Assembly: GCA_902783345.1 (NCBI GenBank) | Contig: CACZQI010000078.1 | Span: 1 to 31,624 of the forward strand | From: an uncultured Erysipelotrichaceae bacterium | GTDB taxonomy: Bacteria > Bacillota_I > Bacilli_A > RF39 > UBA660 | Length of the DNA stretch: 31,624 nt | Direction of reading: 5' to 3' | In this document: piece after piece, positions 22,730 through 30,759 of the stretch | Position numbering within the stretch: the first letter of the stretch is position 1 | How the letters are laid out: the number at the start of each line of letters is the position of its first letter | The notes under the pieces: model-generated | Seen by the model: only the letters and a program-made list of their open reading frames with translations | Told to the model about the DNA's origin: nothing | Database searches by the model: none | Made by a program: the position numbers and the translations under genes

Positions 22730-23818
22730 TTAATTTAATTTTGTTCCGCAATTAGTACAGAAATTACCACTTGCTGCAGTACCACAGTTAGGGCAGAATT
22801 TCGCACCGGCAGTATTTGAACTAACTGATACTCCATTAGTATTTTGAGCATTTGACATCATAGTGCCAAAAGCATTACCTGATGCCATATTCATCATACC
22901 AATACCCATCATACCAGTTGCAGGTCCATTAGCATTTTTAGCCGCATCTTTAACAGCTTCAGCATAAGCACCTGTAAGAGTTCCTTGTTGCATATATGCA
23001 TTACTTGAAAGTTCATAGTTATCAATTTTTCGATTAGATTCATCATCAAGAGTTACTGATTCAATAATAAATCCTTCTATTTGCATACCACGATCACGAA
23101 TTTTTTGGTCAAAAACTTTTTCATCCATGACTTCTTTAATTTCATCAGTTTGACTAGGAAGTTCTAGAACGGCTACTTTATGTTCAGCATTTCCAAGTTC
23201 ATTTAAGACATTTTGGAAAGTACTTTGAACTTCACTTCTCATTTGCTCACAAATATCAGCTTTTTTATATACTTCAGCAGTACCAGCAATTTCTCTCATA
23301 AAAAGTGCTGGATCAGTTATTTTAAATGTATATTTACCAAAACATTTAACAGCTACTCTAAGAGGAGTCATTTCACCAGTCATTTGATTTGGAATTGGAT
23401 GTGAATAATCTTGATATGGTACTGGAGCAGGTGTTCCAAACTTATTATCAATTATTTCTTTAGTATTGATAAAGTATACTGCTTGATCTTTATTTACCGC
23501 ACCATTATAAGTAAATCTAGTCCACATTTCTTTAAATACAGCCCCAAAATCTCCGGCAAAAAATGATGGACTTGCACTTTCATCAAAAGTATAAATACCT
23601 TCTTCAGCAGTTGCATCTAAAATTTGTCCATTTTGAAATATAACTGCTACTTGACCTGGTTGTACTTCAATTGCGCTTGATTTACTAATAACACCATTTT
23701 CCGTACTTTTTCTTACCATTAAAGTGTCATTATCAAGTGAATCACATCTAATAAAATCTTTCCATTGATCATGCAGAACCCCTTTTGCGCTTTTTACAGC
23801 GGCTTTAATTAAACCCAT
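22730..23818 (-). CDS. SPFH-domain protein with C-terminal zinc ribbon (YdjI-like)
   Basis: A 362-residue cytosolic protein. An N-terminal amphipathic segment (MGLIKAAVKSAKGVLHDQWKD) is followed by an SPFH/band-7-like domain (about 20-270), a short Gly/Met/Asn-rich linker (about 285-335) and a double-Cys zinc ribbon (FCPNCG and FCTNCG) at the end. This is the order of the so-called virion-core-like SPFH family and of Bacillus YdjI, which forms membrane scaffolds and works with YdjG/YdjH to bring PspA to the membrane under envelope stress. It is the last gene of the cluster starting at fmt, after two TIM44-like zinc-ribbon proteins, which matches the ydjGHI grouping. No pspA homologue is in the window. 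SD GAAAGAGG precedes the ATG. Confidence 0.88.
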   Translation of the reverse strand: MGLIKAAVKSAKGVLHDQWKDFIRCDSLDNDTLMVRKSTENGVISKSSAIEVQPGQVAVIFQNGQILDATAEEGIYTFDESASPSFFAGDFGAVFKEMWTRFTYNGAVNKDQAVYFINTKEIIDNKFGTPAPVPYQDYSHPIPNQMTGEMTPLRVAVKCFGKYTFKITDPALFMREIAGTAEVYKKADICEQMRSEVQSTFQNVLNELGNAEHKVAVLELPSQTDEIKEVMDEKVFDQKIRDRGMQIEGFIIESVTLDDESNRKIDNYELSSNAYMQQGTLTGAYAEAVKDAAKNANGPATGMMGIGMMNMASGNAFGTMMSNAQNTNGVSVSSNTAGAKFCPNCGTAASGNFCTNCGTKLN

Positions 23819-23842
23819 AATATACCTCTTTCCTTTTATATT

Positions 23843-24382
23843 TTAACCTTCTACTATTATAGAAGTTAAAATCCAATCATAATTTTCAGCATTAAATGTA
23901 CTTCCACAATATGCACATTTACCACTATTATTTACATCAATATTCGCACCACATCCTGGGCATTTTTTATCCATATTATAACTTGATGCTTTAAGACTTT
24001 TAGTAAATTCTAAATGATTTATTTTTTCTATTCGATGGTCATTATAACCACTTACAAATTTACCAGTTTCTTTATCTACTAAATAATCCATATATCTTGA
24101 TGTAATATCTACTTTAATTATAACACAATCATTATTAATTGTTATATCTTTAATGGATGTATTTTTAACATTTAATTCATCATACATCTGTCTAACATTT
24201 CTTTTATTTAAATCTTGTAAGACGCTTTCATACTTTTGATAAACATTATTGCTTAAGAAATGTTTTACTCTTTCTAAGTTATCCATCATTACGCTTGAAT
24301 GAAGCATTACAAATATATTATTTACTTTTGTTATAAACATTCCTTCATTAAATGTTGGATCTATTTTTAATAATTCTTCCAT
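23843..24382 (-). CDS. soluble TIM44-like domain protein with zinc ribbon
   Basis: A 179-residue protein. A TIM44-like alpha/beta domain (about 1-130), recognisable by its FITKVNNIFVMLHSSVM start and the later YMDYLVDKETGKFVSGYN segment, is followed by a C-terminal zinc ribbon CPGCG-x(n)-CAYCG. It has no signal or membrane helix, unlike its upstream paralogue, which carries the same two domains behind a membrane anchor. Spaced 8 bases after that gene and 24 before the SPFH gene. Probably forms a complex with both; inference from domain sharing. Confidence 0.8.
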   Translation of the reverse strand: MEELLKIDPTFNEGMFITKVNNIFVMLHSSVMMDNLERVKHFLSNNVYQKYESVLQDLNKRNVRQMYDELNVKNTSIKDITINNDCVIIKVDITSRYMDYLVDKETGKFVSGYNDHRIEKINHLEFTKSLKASSYNMDKKCPGCGANIDVNNSGKCAYCGSTFNAENYDWILTSIIVEG

Positions 24383-24389
24383 TTTTCAC

Positions 24390-25256
24390 CTATTTATTTC
24401 TTTGACCAATACAAGTTTTCTTACTCATAACAAAGTCTTTAGCATTAACGACAATTACGCTTCCACAATAATCACATTTACCTGTTGCAACAGCCTCTAT
24501 TTTGGCTCCACAGTTAGGACAATAAATATCTTTGTTATCACTATTACTTGCTTTTACAAAAGTAATAATATATTCAATATCTATTTTACGAGAACTAGAT
24601 CCTCTTACTACTTTTTGATTTTTATCTACTACATAATCATACATTTCAACTCTTAAATAAACTTTAACATTTAAAAGACCATTTTCTTCAGTAATATTTA
24701 TAATCTTCATATTTTTTTCTTTAAAGTCTTTCATAATATTTTGTTCATTTTTAATTTTTAGAGCATCTAATTGCATCATATATGTATTATATAATTCATT
24801 AGTTAAATTTTTTGAAAGGCCATCGTAATTAAAGTTCATCCAATCTTCTTGGATTTGAACATATTTTTCATAAACCATTTGTTTAAAGGCTTCTTTATTA
24901 ATACCAAATGAATTTATAACATCATCAGGCAGTTCAACGTAAGAATTACTACTAACATAATTTGAACTAGTGCCCTTACCTTTAGATGACGCTATTATAA
25001 TGATAATAATTATAAAAATAGTAATTAATAAAGAAAATGGTGTAAGTTCTCCGCTACCAGAACTAGAACTACTACTAGACCAAGAAGAACCTGAGTCCCA
25101 TGATGACCCTGAATCCCATGATGAACCAGAGTCCCAGCTACCACCACTATCATAAGATGAATCCCATCCTGAATCAGCTTTTGGTTTTAAATTAAGCGTT
25201 CCAAAAGATAACAAGCCAATAATTATTAAACAAATTATAAATTTTTTATTTTTCAT
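24390..25256 (-). CDS. membrane-anchored TIM44-like protein with Trp/Ser repeats and zinc ribbon
   Basis: A 288-residue protein. A signal-like helix (about 5-23) is followed by a low-complexity outward loop built of WDSGSS units (about 31-66) and then a second helix (about 75-93). A TIM44-like domain (about 108-238, with FKQMVYEKYVQIQEDWMNF) and a zinc ribbon (CPNCG, CDYCG at about 245-262) come next. This is the plan of zinc-ribbon transport-type TIM44 proteins found in Firmicutes. Both ends of the loop are membrane-embedded, so the WDSGSS loop faces outside and the TIM44/zinc part inside. It overlaps the upstream gene by 11 bases. Likely partner of the SPFH protein. Confidence 0.82.
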   Translation of the reverse strand: MKNKKFIICLIIIGLLSFGTLNLKPKADSGWDSSYDSGGSWDSGSSWDSGSSWDSGSSWSSSSSSSGSGELTPFSLLITIFIIIIIIIASSKGKGTSSNYVSSNSYVELPDDVINSFGINKEAFKQMVYEKYVQIQEDWMNFNYDGLSKNLTNELYNTYMMQLDALKIKNEQNIMKDFKEKNMKIINITEENGLLNVKVYLRVEMYDYVVDKNQKVVRGSSSRKIDIEYIITFVKASNSDNKDIYCPNCGAKIEAVATGKCDYCGSVIVVNAKDFVMSKKTCIGQRNK

Positions 25257-25866
25257 TTACTACCTCTTTATATTTTAGATTATATGTTAAATCATTATCT
25301 AAAATTATTATTTTTTCAATTCGACTTTCATTTAAATAAACACTTATTGAAGCATTATCAATATTATAACTATAGGTTAGTTCATCAGCACTTTTAAGAC
25401 CAATTACTTTAGGATCATCAATAATATTCATTATTTTAGATGGTAATAAGTAATTTAAATTAACACTACTTAGTAATTCATTATTAATGTTTTCCTCATC
25501 TTTTTTTATTTGATATAAATTATTACCATCATATTTAATTTTAACTAAATTATCATCGCTATCTTCTAAAGTTCCAGTTAAAATATTATTATTAATAAGA
25601 CCGGTAATTAAATAATTGCCTATTGTATAATTTATACTTAGTTCATTATTTAATAAATCTTTTTTCATATCAATATATGAATACTTTATAGTAGGCTTAT
25701 CTTCTTCTTTTTTAATATTTTCTTTAGGGTGACTACCAACAGTCATTACAATATAAAGAATTAGAAAGAAAACAAACCAAATACCAAGTTTCATTAATGA
25801 ATTATAAAAAGGATGATTCCATAACATTTTAAATGTTATACGCTCTTCTTTATCTTGCTTTTTCAT
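25246..25866 (-). CDS. single-pass membrane protein of unknown function
   Basis: A 206-residue protein with a cytosolic N-terminus of about 25 residues, one helix (about 27-44) and an outward Asn/Ile/Asp-rich domain without recognised motifs. Its ATG overlaps the fmt stop (ATGA at 25863-25866) and its end overlaps the TIM44-like gene by 11 bases, so it is translationally linked to both. The family is not recognised; an envelope role is inferred from the neighbours. Confidence 0.77.
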   Translation of the reverse strand: MKKQDKEERITFKMLWNHPFYNSLMKLGIWFVFFLILYIVMTVGSHPKENIKKEEDKPTIKYSYIDMKKDLLNNELSINYTIGNYLITGLINNNILTGTLEDSDDNLVKIKYDGNNLYQIKKDEENINNELLSSVNLNYLLPSKIMNIIDDPKVIGLKSADELTYSYNIDNASISVYLNESRIEKIIILDNDLTYNLKYKEVVNEK

Positions 25867-26789
25867 TTAACTACCTTTCCAACAAGTTTATCGTGATAGC
25901 CATTTTTAAAGTCTTTAACATCCATTAAATTTTTACCTAAAGGTTTAATCTTAAGTATTTTAATGGCATTAACTTGGCAAGCAATTGTAAAACTATTTTT
26001 ATCTTCACTTATTATTAATCCAGCTGATCCACTTTCATTAGTAACTTCACATAAACCTACTTTATACTCTAAATCATCTAAAACAAAATTAGCAAGTGGA
26101 CTTGGAGCAAAAGCGCGCACTTTATTATAAACATCTATGGCAGGAATATTAAAATCTAAATGTTCATCTTCTCTTTTAATAAGTCCAACATAAGTTGCTT
26201 GATCATTATCTTGAGGTATTCTTTCACTTTTTCCATTTATAATATTAGGTAGCTCTTCAATAATCATATTAGATGCTAATATACTAAGTTTATTAGAAAG
26301 CGTTTCTAAATTATCTACATCATCTATTTTAATACTTTTTTCTTTAATAATATCACCAGTATCTAACCCTTCTGCCATATACATTAATGTTATACCAGTT
26401 TCTTTTTCCCCATTTATAATCGCACTTTGAATGGGAGAAGCCCCACGATATTTAGGAAGTAGTGATGCATGGATATTAATGCATCCATATTTTGGAGCAT
26501 CTAAAATGACTTTTGGCACAATTTGCCCATAAGCACAAGTAATTATAATATCTGGATTTAGTTCTAAAATACTTTCATAATCCTCTTTTAATTTAACGGG
26601 AGTAAAAACCGGAATATTATATTTTTGTGCGCACATTTTTATCGGACTTGCAGTAAGAACTTTTTTTCTCCCTATCAAAGCATCAGGAACAGTCACAACA
26701 CCTAAAACATTAGCATTTTTAATTAAATTTTCTAATATTGGAACGCTAAATGAAGGCGTTCCCATAAAAATAACTTTTAAATCTTTCAA
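25863..26789 (-). CDS. fmt: methionyl-tRNA formyltransferase
   Basis: Formylates Met on initiator tRNA using 10-formyl-THF. The start is most likely the TTG at 26787-26789, 4 nt after AAGGTGAT. The in-frame ATG at 26804 lies before that site and has no SD of its own. This gives 308 residues beginning MKDLKVIFMGTPSFS. The catalytic signature INIHASLLPKYRGASPIQSA and the later GLDTGDI carry the conserved Asn, His and Asp of the family. The length is normal. It heads a gene run that continues into a membrane protein and the TIM44/SPFH genes, instead of the common def-fmt-rsmB grouping. Confidence 0.97.
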   Translation of the reverse strand: MKDLKVIFMGTPSFSVPILENLIKNANVLGVVTVPDALIGRKKVLTASPIKMCAQKYNIPVFTPVKLKEDYESILELNPDIIITCAYGQIVPKVILDAPKYGCINIHASLLPKYRGASPIQSAIINGEKETGITLMYMAEGLDTGDIIKEKSIKIDDVDNLETLSNKLSILASNMIIEELPNIINGKSERIPQDNDQATYVGLIKREDEHLDFNIPAIDVYNKVRAFAPSPLANFVLDDLEYKVGLCEVTNESGSAGLIISEDKNSFTIACQVNAIKILKIKPLGKNLMDVKDFKNGYHDKLVGKVVK

Positions 26790-26857
26790 AGTTATCACCT
26801 TCATTATAATTTTATCATATTCATAAAAAAAGAACTAGTTATCTTTTAAATTTTTTA

Positions 26858-26885
26858 TTTATAAACCAATATATAAAAATGTCAA
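26858..26885 (-). promoter_or_regulatory. candidate promoter of the fmt gene run
   Basis: Minus strand TTGACA (26880-26885), a 16-base spacer and TATAAA (26858-26863), giving a leader of about 60 bases before the TTG start. A second AT-rich -10-like site nearer the gene cannot be excluded. Confidence 0.45.
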
Positions 26886-26918
26886 TTTAATGTAAATATC
26901 TTTTCATTTAAAAAACTA

Positions 26919-26946
26919 TTTACTTATTATTTGCTATTCTTATAAT
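26919..26946 (+). promoter_or_regulatory. candidate promoter of the DUF1292-like gene
   Basis: Plus strand TTTACT (26919-26924), a 16-base spacer and TATAAT (26941-26946), directly followed by AAGAAGGTG and the ATG at 26966. Confidence 0.5.
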
Positions 26947-26965
26947 AAGAAGGTGAATAAATATT

Positions 26966-27199
26966 ATGAATAGTGATTCATTTAAGTTTGAAGAAAATGG
27001 TGAAGAATATAAAATAATTAAAGTATTAAATCCCAAAAATATTTTATATGATTATATTATTTATACTAATGATGGGGTTAATATTTATGCATCAAGATAT
27101 CAAATAAATAATGGTAATGTAAATCTTACACCTGTAGAAGAAGAATATGAATGGAATTATTTAGATGAATATTTAAAGGAGGCACATAATGAATTATAA
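26966..27199 (+). CDS. small DUF1292-like protein
   Basis: A 77-residue acidic soluble protein. The pattern of F.FEENGEEYKIIKVL, then YIIYTNDGVNIYASRY and a terminal EEYEWNYLDEYL resembles the DUF1292 family of small Firmicutes proteins of unknown function. SD AAGGTG lies 10 nt before the ATG. It overlaps the next gene by 11 bases, and that gene's AGGAGG lies in its 3' end, so both form one unit. The family call is tentative; the gene is secure by its promoter, SD and coupling. Confidence 0.75.
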   Translation: MNSDSFKFEENGEEYKIIKVLNPKNILYDYIIYTNDGVNIYASRYQINNGNVNLTPVEEEYEWNYLDEYLKEAHNEL

Positions 27200-28220
27200 T
27201 GCTAAGCATGCTTGCAATAATCACCCTAAAGTTTTAAATAAAGAAAAAGCGACTTTAATTTTAGCAAGTACTCTTTTAGTTAGTGCCCTATCAGCTCATG
27301 CCCTAACTAAAAATGATAAAGATATAGTTTTTCCCCAAAATAATTTTAACAATAAACAAATTGAAAGCACTATAAGTGTAAATAATGTTAATGATTTAAT
27401 TAACCATTTAAAAATAAAATATCAAACTATCGATGATTATGGATTTACTTTTGAAGGATTAGTAATTAATTATTTTGAAAATGCTTTAGCTAGTGTTCCA
27501 GAAGAAGAACAATCTAAGGTTTTAAACAATATTTTAGAAGATAAGGACTTAATTAATAATATTTATAATTATGCTAAGAAAAACTCTCCTATTTATTTAA
27601 ATGTAGTTGAAAATATTGAAAATAAAGAAATTAATGAAAATATTAAAGCGATTATGACTAATAGTGATTTAATGGAAACTATTCGCAAATACTCTAAAAT
27701 GTATGGTGAAAATACATCAAAAGTTGTTATTTTACTAGCTATGAATATGAAAGATGGCCAAATAAATAAAGATAATCCTCTTGGTATTAGTGATGAGTGG
27801 CGCTCTTTAAACTCTAGTCGCACAGTTTATAATTATGAGTTAAATGAAAATCAAAGTTTAAATGAATATTCTAAATATACTGGTAGTTTAAAAAATAATT
27901 TAAGATATAATATTATGGTTTGCCAAAATTCAGTTAAAGAAGCAGATGGTAGTGCTGTGGGTTCATTTAAATATATAAAGTATGGTCCTGAAGCAAAAAC
28001 AATTAATGATAATGAATCTTTAGAAGAATATAGAGCATTAGTTTTATCTTACTTAGCCAAATATAATAAAACTTTAGTTACTAATTATACTCTTCATGAA
28101 AATGATACTAAAGTATATGCTCAAAGACTTTTAACTGAAGATGATGTATCTAATATTATTAACCAAATAATTACTGAAATGAGTGCTAATTTAACAAATA
28201 CTTATAATAAAAACATGTAA
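27189..28220 (+). CDS. membrane-anchored or secreted protein of unknown function
   Basis: A 343-residue protein. After a polar 20-residue start comes one hydrophobic segment (about 21-40, ATLILASTLLVSALSAHALT), then an outward, mostly helical region with no clear catalytic motif. A segment VVILLAMNMKDGQINKDNPLGI (about 178-199) loosely recalls the substrate-binding part of lysozyme-like folds, but no proof of that is visible. SD AAAGGAGG lies 7 nt before the ATG. The stop codon merges into a strong bidirectional terminator. Function not recognised. Confidence 0.78.
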   Translation: MNYNAKHACNNHPKVLNKEKATLILASTLLVSALSAHALTKNDKDIVFPQNNFNNKQIESTISVNNVNDLINHLKIKYQTIDDYGFTFEGLVINYFENALASVPEEEQSKVLNNILEDKDLINNIYNYAKKNSPIYLNVVENIENKEINENIKAIMTNSDLMETIRKYSKMYGENTSKVVILLAMNMKDGQINKDNPLGISDEWRSLNSSRTVYNYELNENQSLNEYSKYTGSLKNNLRYNIMVCQNSVKEADGSAVGSFKYIKYGPEAKTINDNESLEEYRALVLSYLAKYNKTLVTNYTLHENDTKVYAQRLLTEDDVSNIINQIITEMSANLTNTYNKNM

Positions 28221-28246
28221 AAAGATATCAATCGTGATATCTTTTT
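28219..28246. terminator. bidirectional terminator between convergent genes
   Basis: Perfect 12-bp stem AAAAAGATATCA (28219-28230) / TGATATCTTTTT (28235-28246) with loop ATCG, flanked by T runs on both strands. It serves both the plus-strand gene ending at 28220 and priA ending at 28246. Confidence 0.85.
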
Positions 28247-30420
28247 TAAATTCTTGAAGGATTATTATCTATTTCAATATTTACTTTACTATTAGTTTTA
28301 TAAATGTCATCAAGCTCTAATAAAATGCTTTTTATATCTTCATAATTTTTATATTTTAAAATAATTTGAAAACGATAAACATTATTAAATTTAAACATTC
28401 TAGCTGTAGTTGGCCCTAAGATGATGGCATTTGTAAGTTTACTATTTAAAAACTTAAAGGCTTTAGTAGCTTCTTTAGATGCTAAATCATAATCTTTAGA
28501 TGTAATTTTAATAAGCGTTAAATAATAATATGGTGGATATTTCAAACATTTTCTAATACTCATTTCATAATTAAATAAACCTTCATAATCAGCATTTTTA
28601 ACATAATTTAAAGTTTTATTTTCTGGATTAAAGGTTTGAATAATAACACTACCTTCTATATCTTTACGACCAGAGCGCCCTGCTGTTTGGGTTAAAAGTT
28701 CAAAAGTTCTTTCTCCACTTCTAAAATCAGGTATATAAAGTGATTCATCAGCATTAATAATGCCTACTAAAGTAACACGTGGAAAGTCAAAACCTTTACT
28801 AATCATTTGGGTGCCAACAATAATATCCGCATTACCTTCTTCAATTGTTTTAATTATTTCTTCTTGACTACCTTTTTTAGTTGTTGTATCAATATCCATC
28901 CGAATAACTCTAGCATCATATCTAGTTTTTAATTCTTCTTCTAATTTTTCGGTACCAAGTCCATAATTAGATAAGGCTTTTTCATGACAAGTAGGACAAA
29001 TATCGGTATTAATCATTGTATATCCACAATAATGACATCTTAAATGATTACTACTTTTATGATATGTTAAGGTAATATCACAATGTGGACATTTAAAAGT
29101 ATATCCACAATTTTTACAAGTAATAATGGTATTAAATCCTCTTCTATTTAAAAAGATAATAACTTGTTCTTTTTTATCTAACCTTTTTCTTATTTCTTTA
29201 TCTAAAGTATCACTAATTATCATATTACCTTTTTGATATTCTTTTTGCATATCAACTATATTTATGTTAGGTAGTTTAGCACTACCGATTCTTTTGGATA
29301 AAGTTAAAAGTTTATAAACACCTTTGAGTCCCCTAGCCATACTTTCAAGTGATGGAGTTGCACTGCCTAAAATAACGGGGCATTTATGATACTCACTTCT
29401 TTTTAAAGCAATATCTTTAGCATGATATCTAGGAGAAGAATCTTGTTTATAATTAGTACTTTGCTCTTCATCTAAAATTATTAAACCAATATTTTGAAAT
29501 GGTACAAATATCGCACTTCTAGTTCCAACTACAATTTTAACATCACCATTTAAAATTTTATGATATTCATCGTACTTTTCTCCTTCTGATAAACTACTAT
29601 GAAAAATGGCTACTTTATCACCAAAACGATCATAAAAACGGTTTACTATTTGCGTTGTCAAACTAATTTCAGGAACTAACATAATGGCTTCTTTTCCACT
29701 TTTAATAACCTTTTCAATTAAGTTCATATAAACTTCAGTCTTACCTGAACCAGTTATTCCATAAAGTAAAAAGGCATCACTTTTATTAAAAGACTTTTGA
29801 ATAGTATTTACTGCTTCTTCTTGTTCTTTAGTAAGTTTTAAACTAATAAATTCTTTTTTATCCTTATTAATACGATATTTATTTTCTTTAATAATTTTAA
29901 TTAAATTTAATTCTAATAATTTATTTACTACCAAAGAAGAATAATCTTTTTTTAAAACTTTTTCTTTATTTAATAAAGTATTTAATAAATCAGTTTGCTT
30001 AACCTTACGAGGATTTGCTTTAATAAAGTCTATAGCAGTTTCTTTCGAAGTTATCGTTAGATATTCATCATATTTTTGATAATTACTTTTAATTGTTTTA
30101 ACTTTCATAGATGATGGTAACATACATTGATAAGCACTAATAAGTGAGCACAGTGTAGTTTCTTTAATGTAAGAACCAAGTGATAATAACTCTTCATTTA
30201 AAACAAAGTTTTCTTTAGGAATATCAATTATTTCTTTTAAATTCTCAGCATCAGTTTCATTTTTAATCTTAAGGACAAAACCATTGATTGTCATTTTACC
30301 AAAAGGAACAACTACTTTCATTCCAACTTTAATATCATTTTTTAATTTATCTGGTATAAGATAAGTAAATTTTTGATCTAAAGCTTTGGCCCCATACTCT
30401 ACTAATACATCAGCATACAT
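28246..30420 (-). CDS. priA: primosomal protein N', replication restart helicase PriA
   Basis: A 724-residue superfamily 2 helicase that rebuilds the replisome at stalled forks. The N-terminal 3'-DNA-binding domain (about 1-100) and winged helix are followed by Walker A GITGSGKT (221-228) and Walker B LIILDEEQ (about 313-320). The zinc-binding insert has four Cys pairs (CKNCG, CPHCD, CHYCG, CPTCH; about 438-478), and the GTQMISKGFDFPRV and QTAGRSGR helicase motifs come after it. Motif II reads DEEQ where PriA proteins usually have DEEH. SD AAAGGTGG precedes the ATG. It lies downstream of, and on the same strand as, the candidate toxin gene, so readthrough from that promoter is possible. Confidence 0.96.
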   Translation of the reverse strand: MYADVLVEYGAKALDQKFTYLIPDKLKNDIKVGMKVVVPFGKMTINGFVLKIKNETDAENLKEIIDIPKENFVLNEELLSLGSYIKETTLCSLISAYQCMLPSSMKVKTIKSNYQKYDEYLTITSKETAIDFIKANPRKVKQTDLLNTLLNKEKVLKKDYSSLVVNKLLELNLIKIIKENKYRINKDKKEFISLKLTKEQEEAVNTIQKSFNKSDAFLLYGITGSGKTEVYMNLIEKVIKSGKEAIMLVPEISLTTQIVNRFYDRFGDKVAIFHSSLSEGEKYDEYHKILNGDVKIVVGTRSAIFVPFQNIGLIILDEEQSTNYKQDSSPRYHAKDIALKRSEYHKCPVILGSATPSLESMARGLKGVYKLLTLSKRIGSAKLPNINIVDMQKEYQKGNMIISDTLDKEIRKRLDKKEQVIIFLNRRGFNTIITCKNCGYTFKCPHCDITLTYHKSSNHLRCHYCGYTMINTDICPTCHEKALSNYGLGTEKLEEELKTRYDARVIRMDIDTTTKKGSQEEIIKTIEEGNADIIVGTQMISKGFDFPRVTLVGIINADESLYIPDFRSGERTFELLTQTAGRSGRKDIEGSVIIQTFNPENKTLNYVKNADYEGLFNYEMSIRKCLKYPPYYYLTLIKITSKDYDLASKEATKAFKFLNSKLTNAIILGPTTARMFKFNNVYRFQIILKYKNYEDIKSILLELDDIYKTNSKVNIEIDNNPSRI

Positions 30421-30445
30421 ATTACCACCACCTTTAAGTTTATAC

Positions 30446-30475
30446 TTGAATAATTTGATAATTTACTGATATAAT
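30446..30475 (+). promoter_or_regulatory. extended -10 promoter of the small antisense-type RNA
   Basis: Plus strand TTGAAT (30446-30451), an 18-base spacer, and TGATATAAT (30467-30475), i.e. an extended -10. Predicted start of transcription near 30482. It is divergent from priA. Confidence 0.65.
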
Positions 30476-30481
30476 ATAGTT

Positions 30482-30560
30482 GTAAGGAAGAAGGACCCCC
30501 TTTTAAGGTCTTTCCACCCTTTCGAGTGTTGGGACCCTACCAAAAGGTAGTGTCTTTTTT
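30482..30560 (+). ncRNA. candidate antitoxin RNA, about 79 nt
   Basis: Between the plus promoter and a terminator lies a compact, C-rich, non-coding stretch with two hairpins. The first has an 8-bp stem GAAGGACC (30490-30497) / GGTCTTTC (30507-30514) with one G-U pair and a 9-base loop. The second is the terminator (30533-30560). The linker between them (about 30515-30532) holds CACCCTTTCGAGTG and appears single-stranded. CCACCCTT at 30514-30521 is exactly complementary to AAGGGTGG, the ribosome binding region (30686-30693) of the convergent peptide gene. The RNA also covers the 3' side of that mRNA. This matches the plan of par/fst-type RNA antitoxins; it is a prediction. Confidence 0.62.
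30533..30560 (+). terminator. terminator of the small RNA
   Basis: Stem CTACC (30537-30541) / GGTAG (30546-30550) with loop AAAA, extended by GAC (30533-30535) / GTC (30552-30554) across a small internal bulge, then six T (30555-30560). The inner stem also forms on the opposite strand, but without a T run. Confidence 0.8.
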
Positions 30561-30572
30561 GTTATTTATTAG

Positions 30573-30671
30573 TTATATCTTGATGATAGTTACTATTAGC
30601 ATTCCTACTAATAGTAAAGTTAATACTAACAGTGATAATATGGTGAACCTTAAGAATATTATTTCTCGCAT
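30573..30671 (-). CDS. 32-residue hydrophobic peptide, candidate type I toxin
   Basis: Translated by hand from the ATG at 30669-30671. An in-frame TTG directly before it (30672-30674) is an alternative, giving 33 residues. The peptide begins MREIIFLRFTILS, continues LLVLTLLLVGMLIVTI and ends IKI before TAA. It is almost wholly hydrophobic, with one predicted membrane helix and basic residues near both ends, as in small toxic membrane peptides of type I systems. GGTGGTGG (30683-30690) is the ribosome binding region. The promoter is TTGACT-18-TATAAT at 30760-30789. The leader holds CCTTTC (30716-30721), which can pair with GAAGGG (30689-30694) and partly hide the site. I do not recognise the family. 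Longer overlapping ORFs on both strands here lack matching signals. Confidence 0.6.
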   Translation of the reverse strand: MREIIFLRFTILSLLVLTLLLVGMLIVTIIKI

Positions 30672-30759
30672 CAACCATAATACCACCACCCTTCTTCATT
30701 TTATTTCTAAAAATCGAAAGGATGAAAAAACACTTAAACCTTCTTACACTTACAACCAT

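Noticed and set aside
26790..26965. Riboswitch (for example THF) before fmt
   Set aside because: The region is nearly pure A/T with no conserved GC stems; only promoters are visible.
30482..30560. SRP RNA, 6S RNA or a riboswitch
   Set aside because: Lacks the SRP tetraloop/GGAGG core, is too short for 6S, and no gene starts right after its terminator on that strand.
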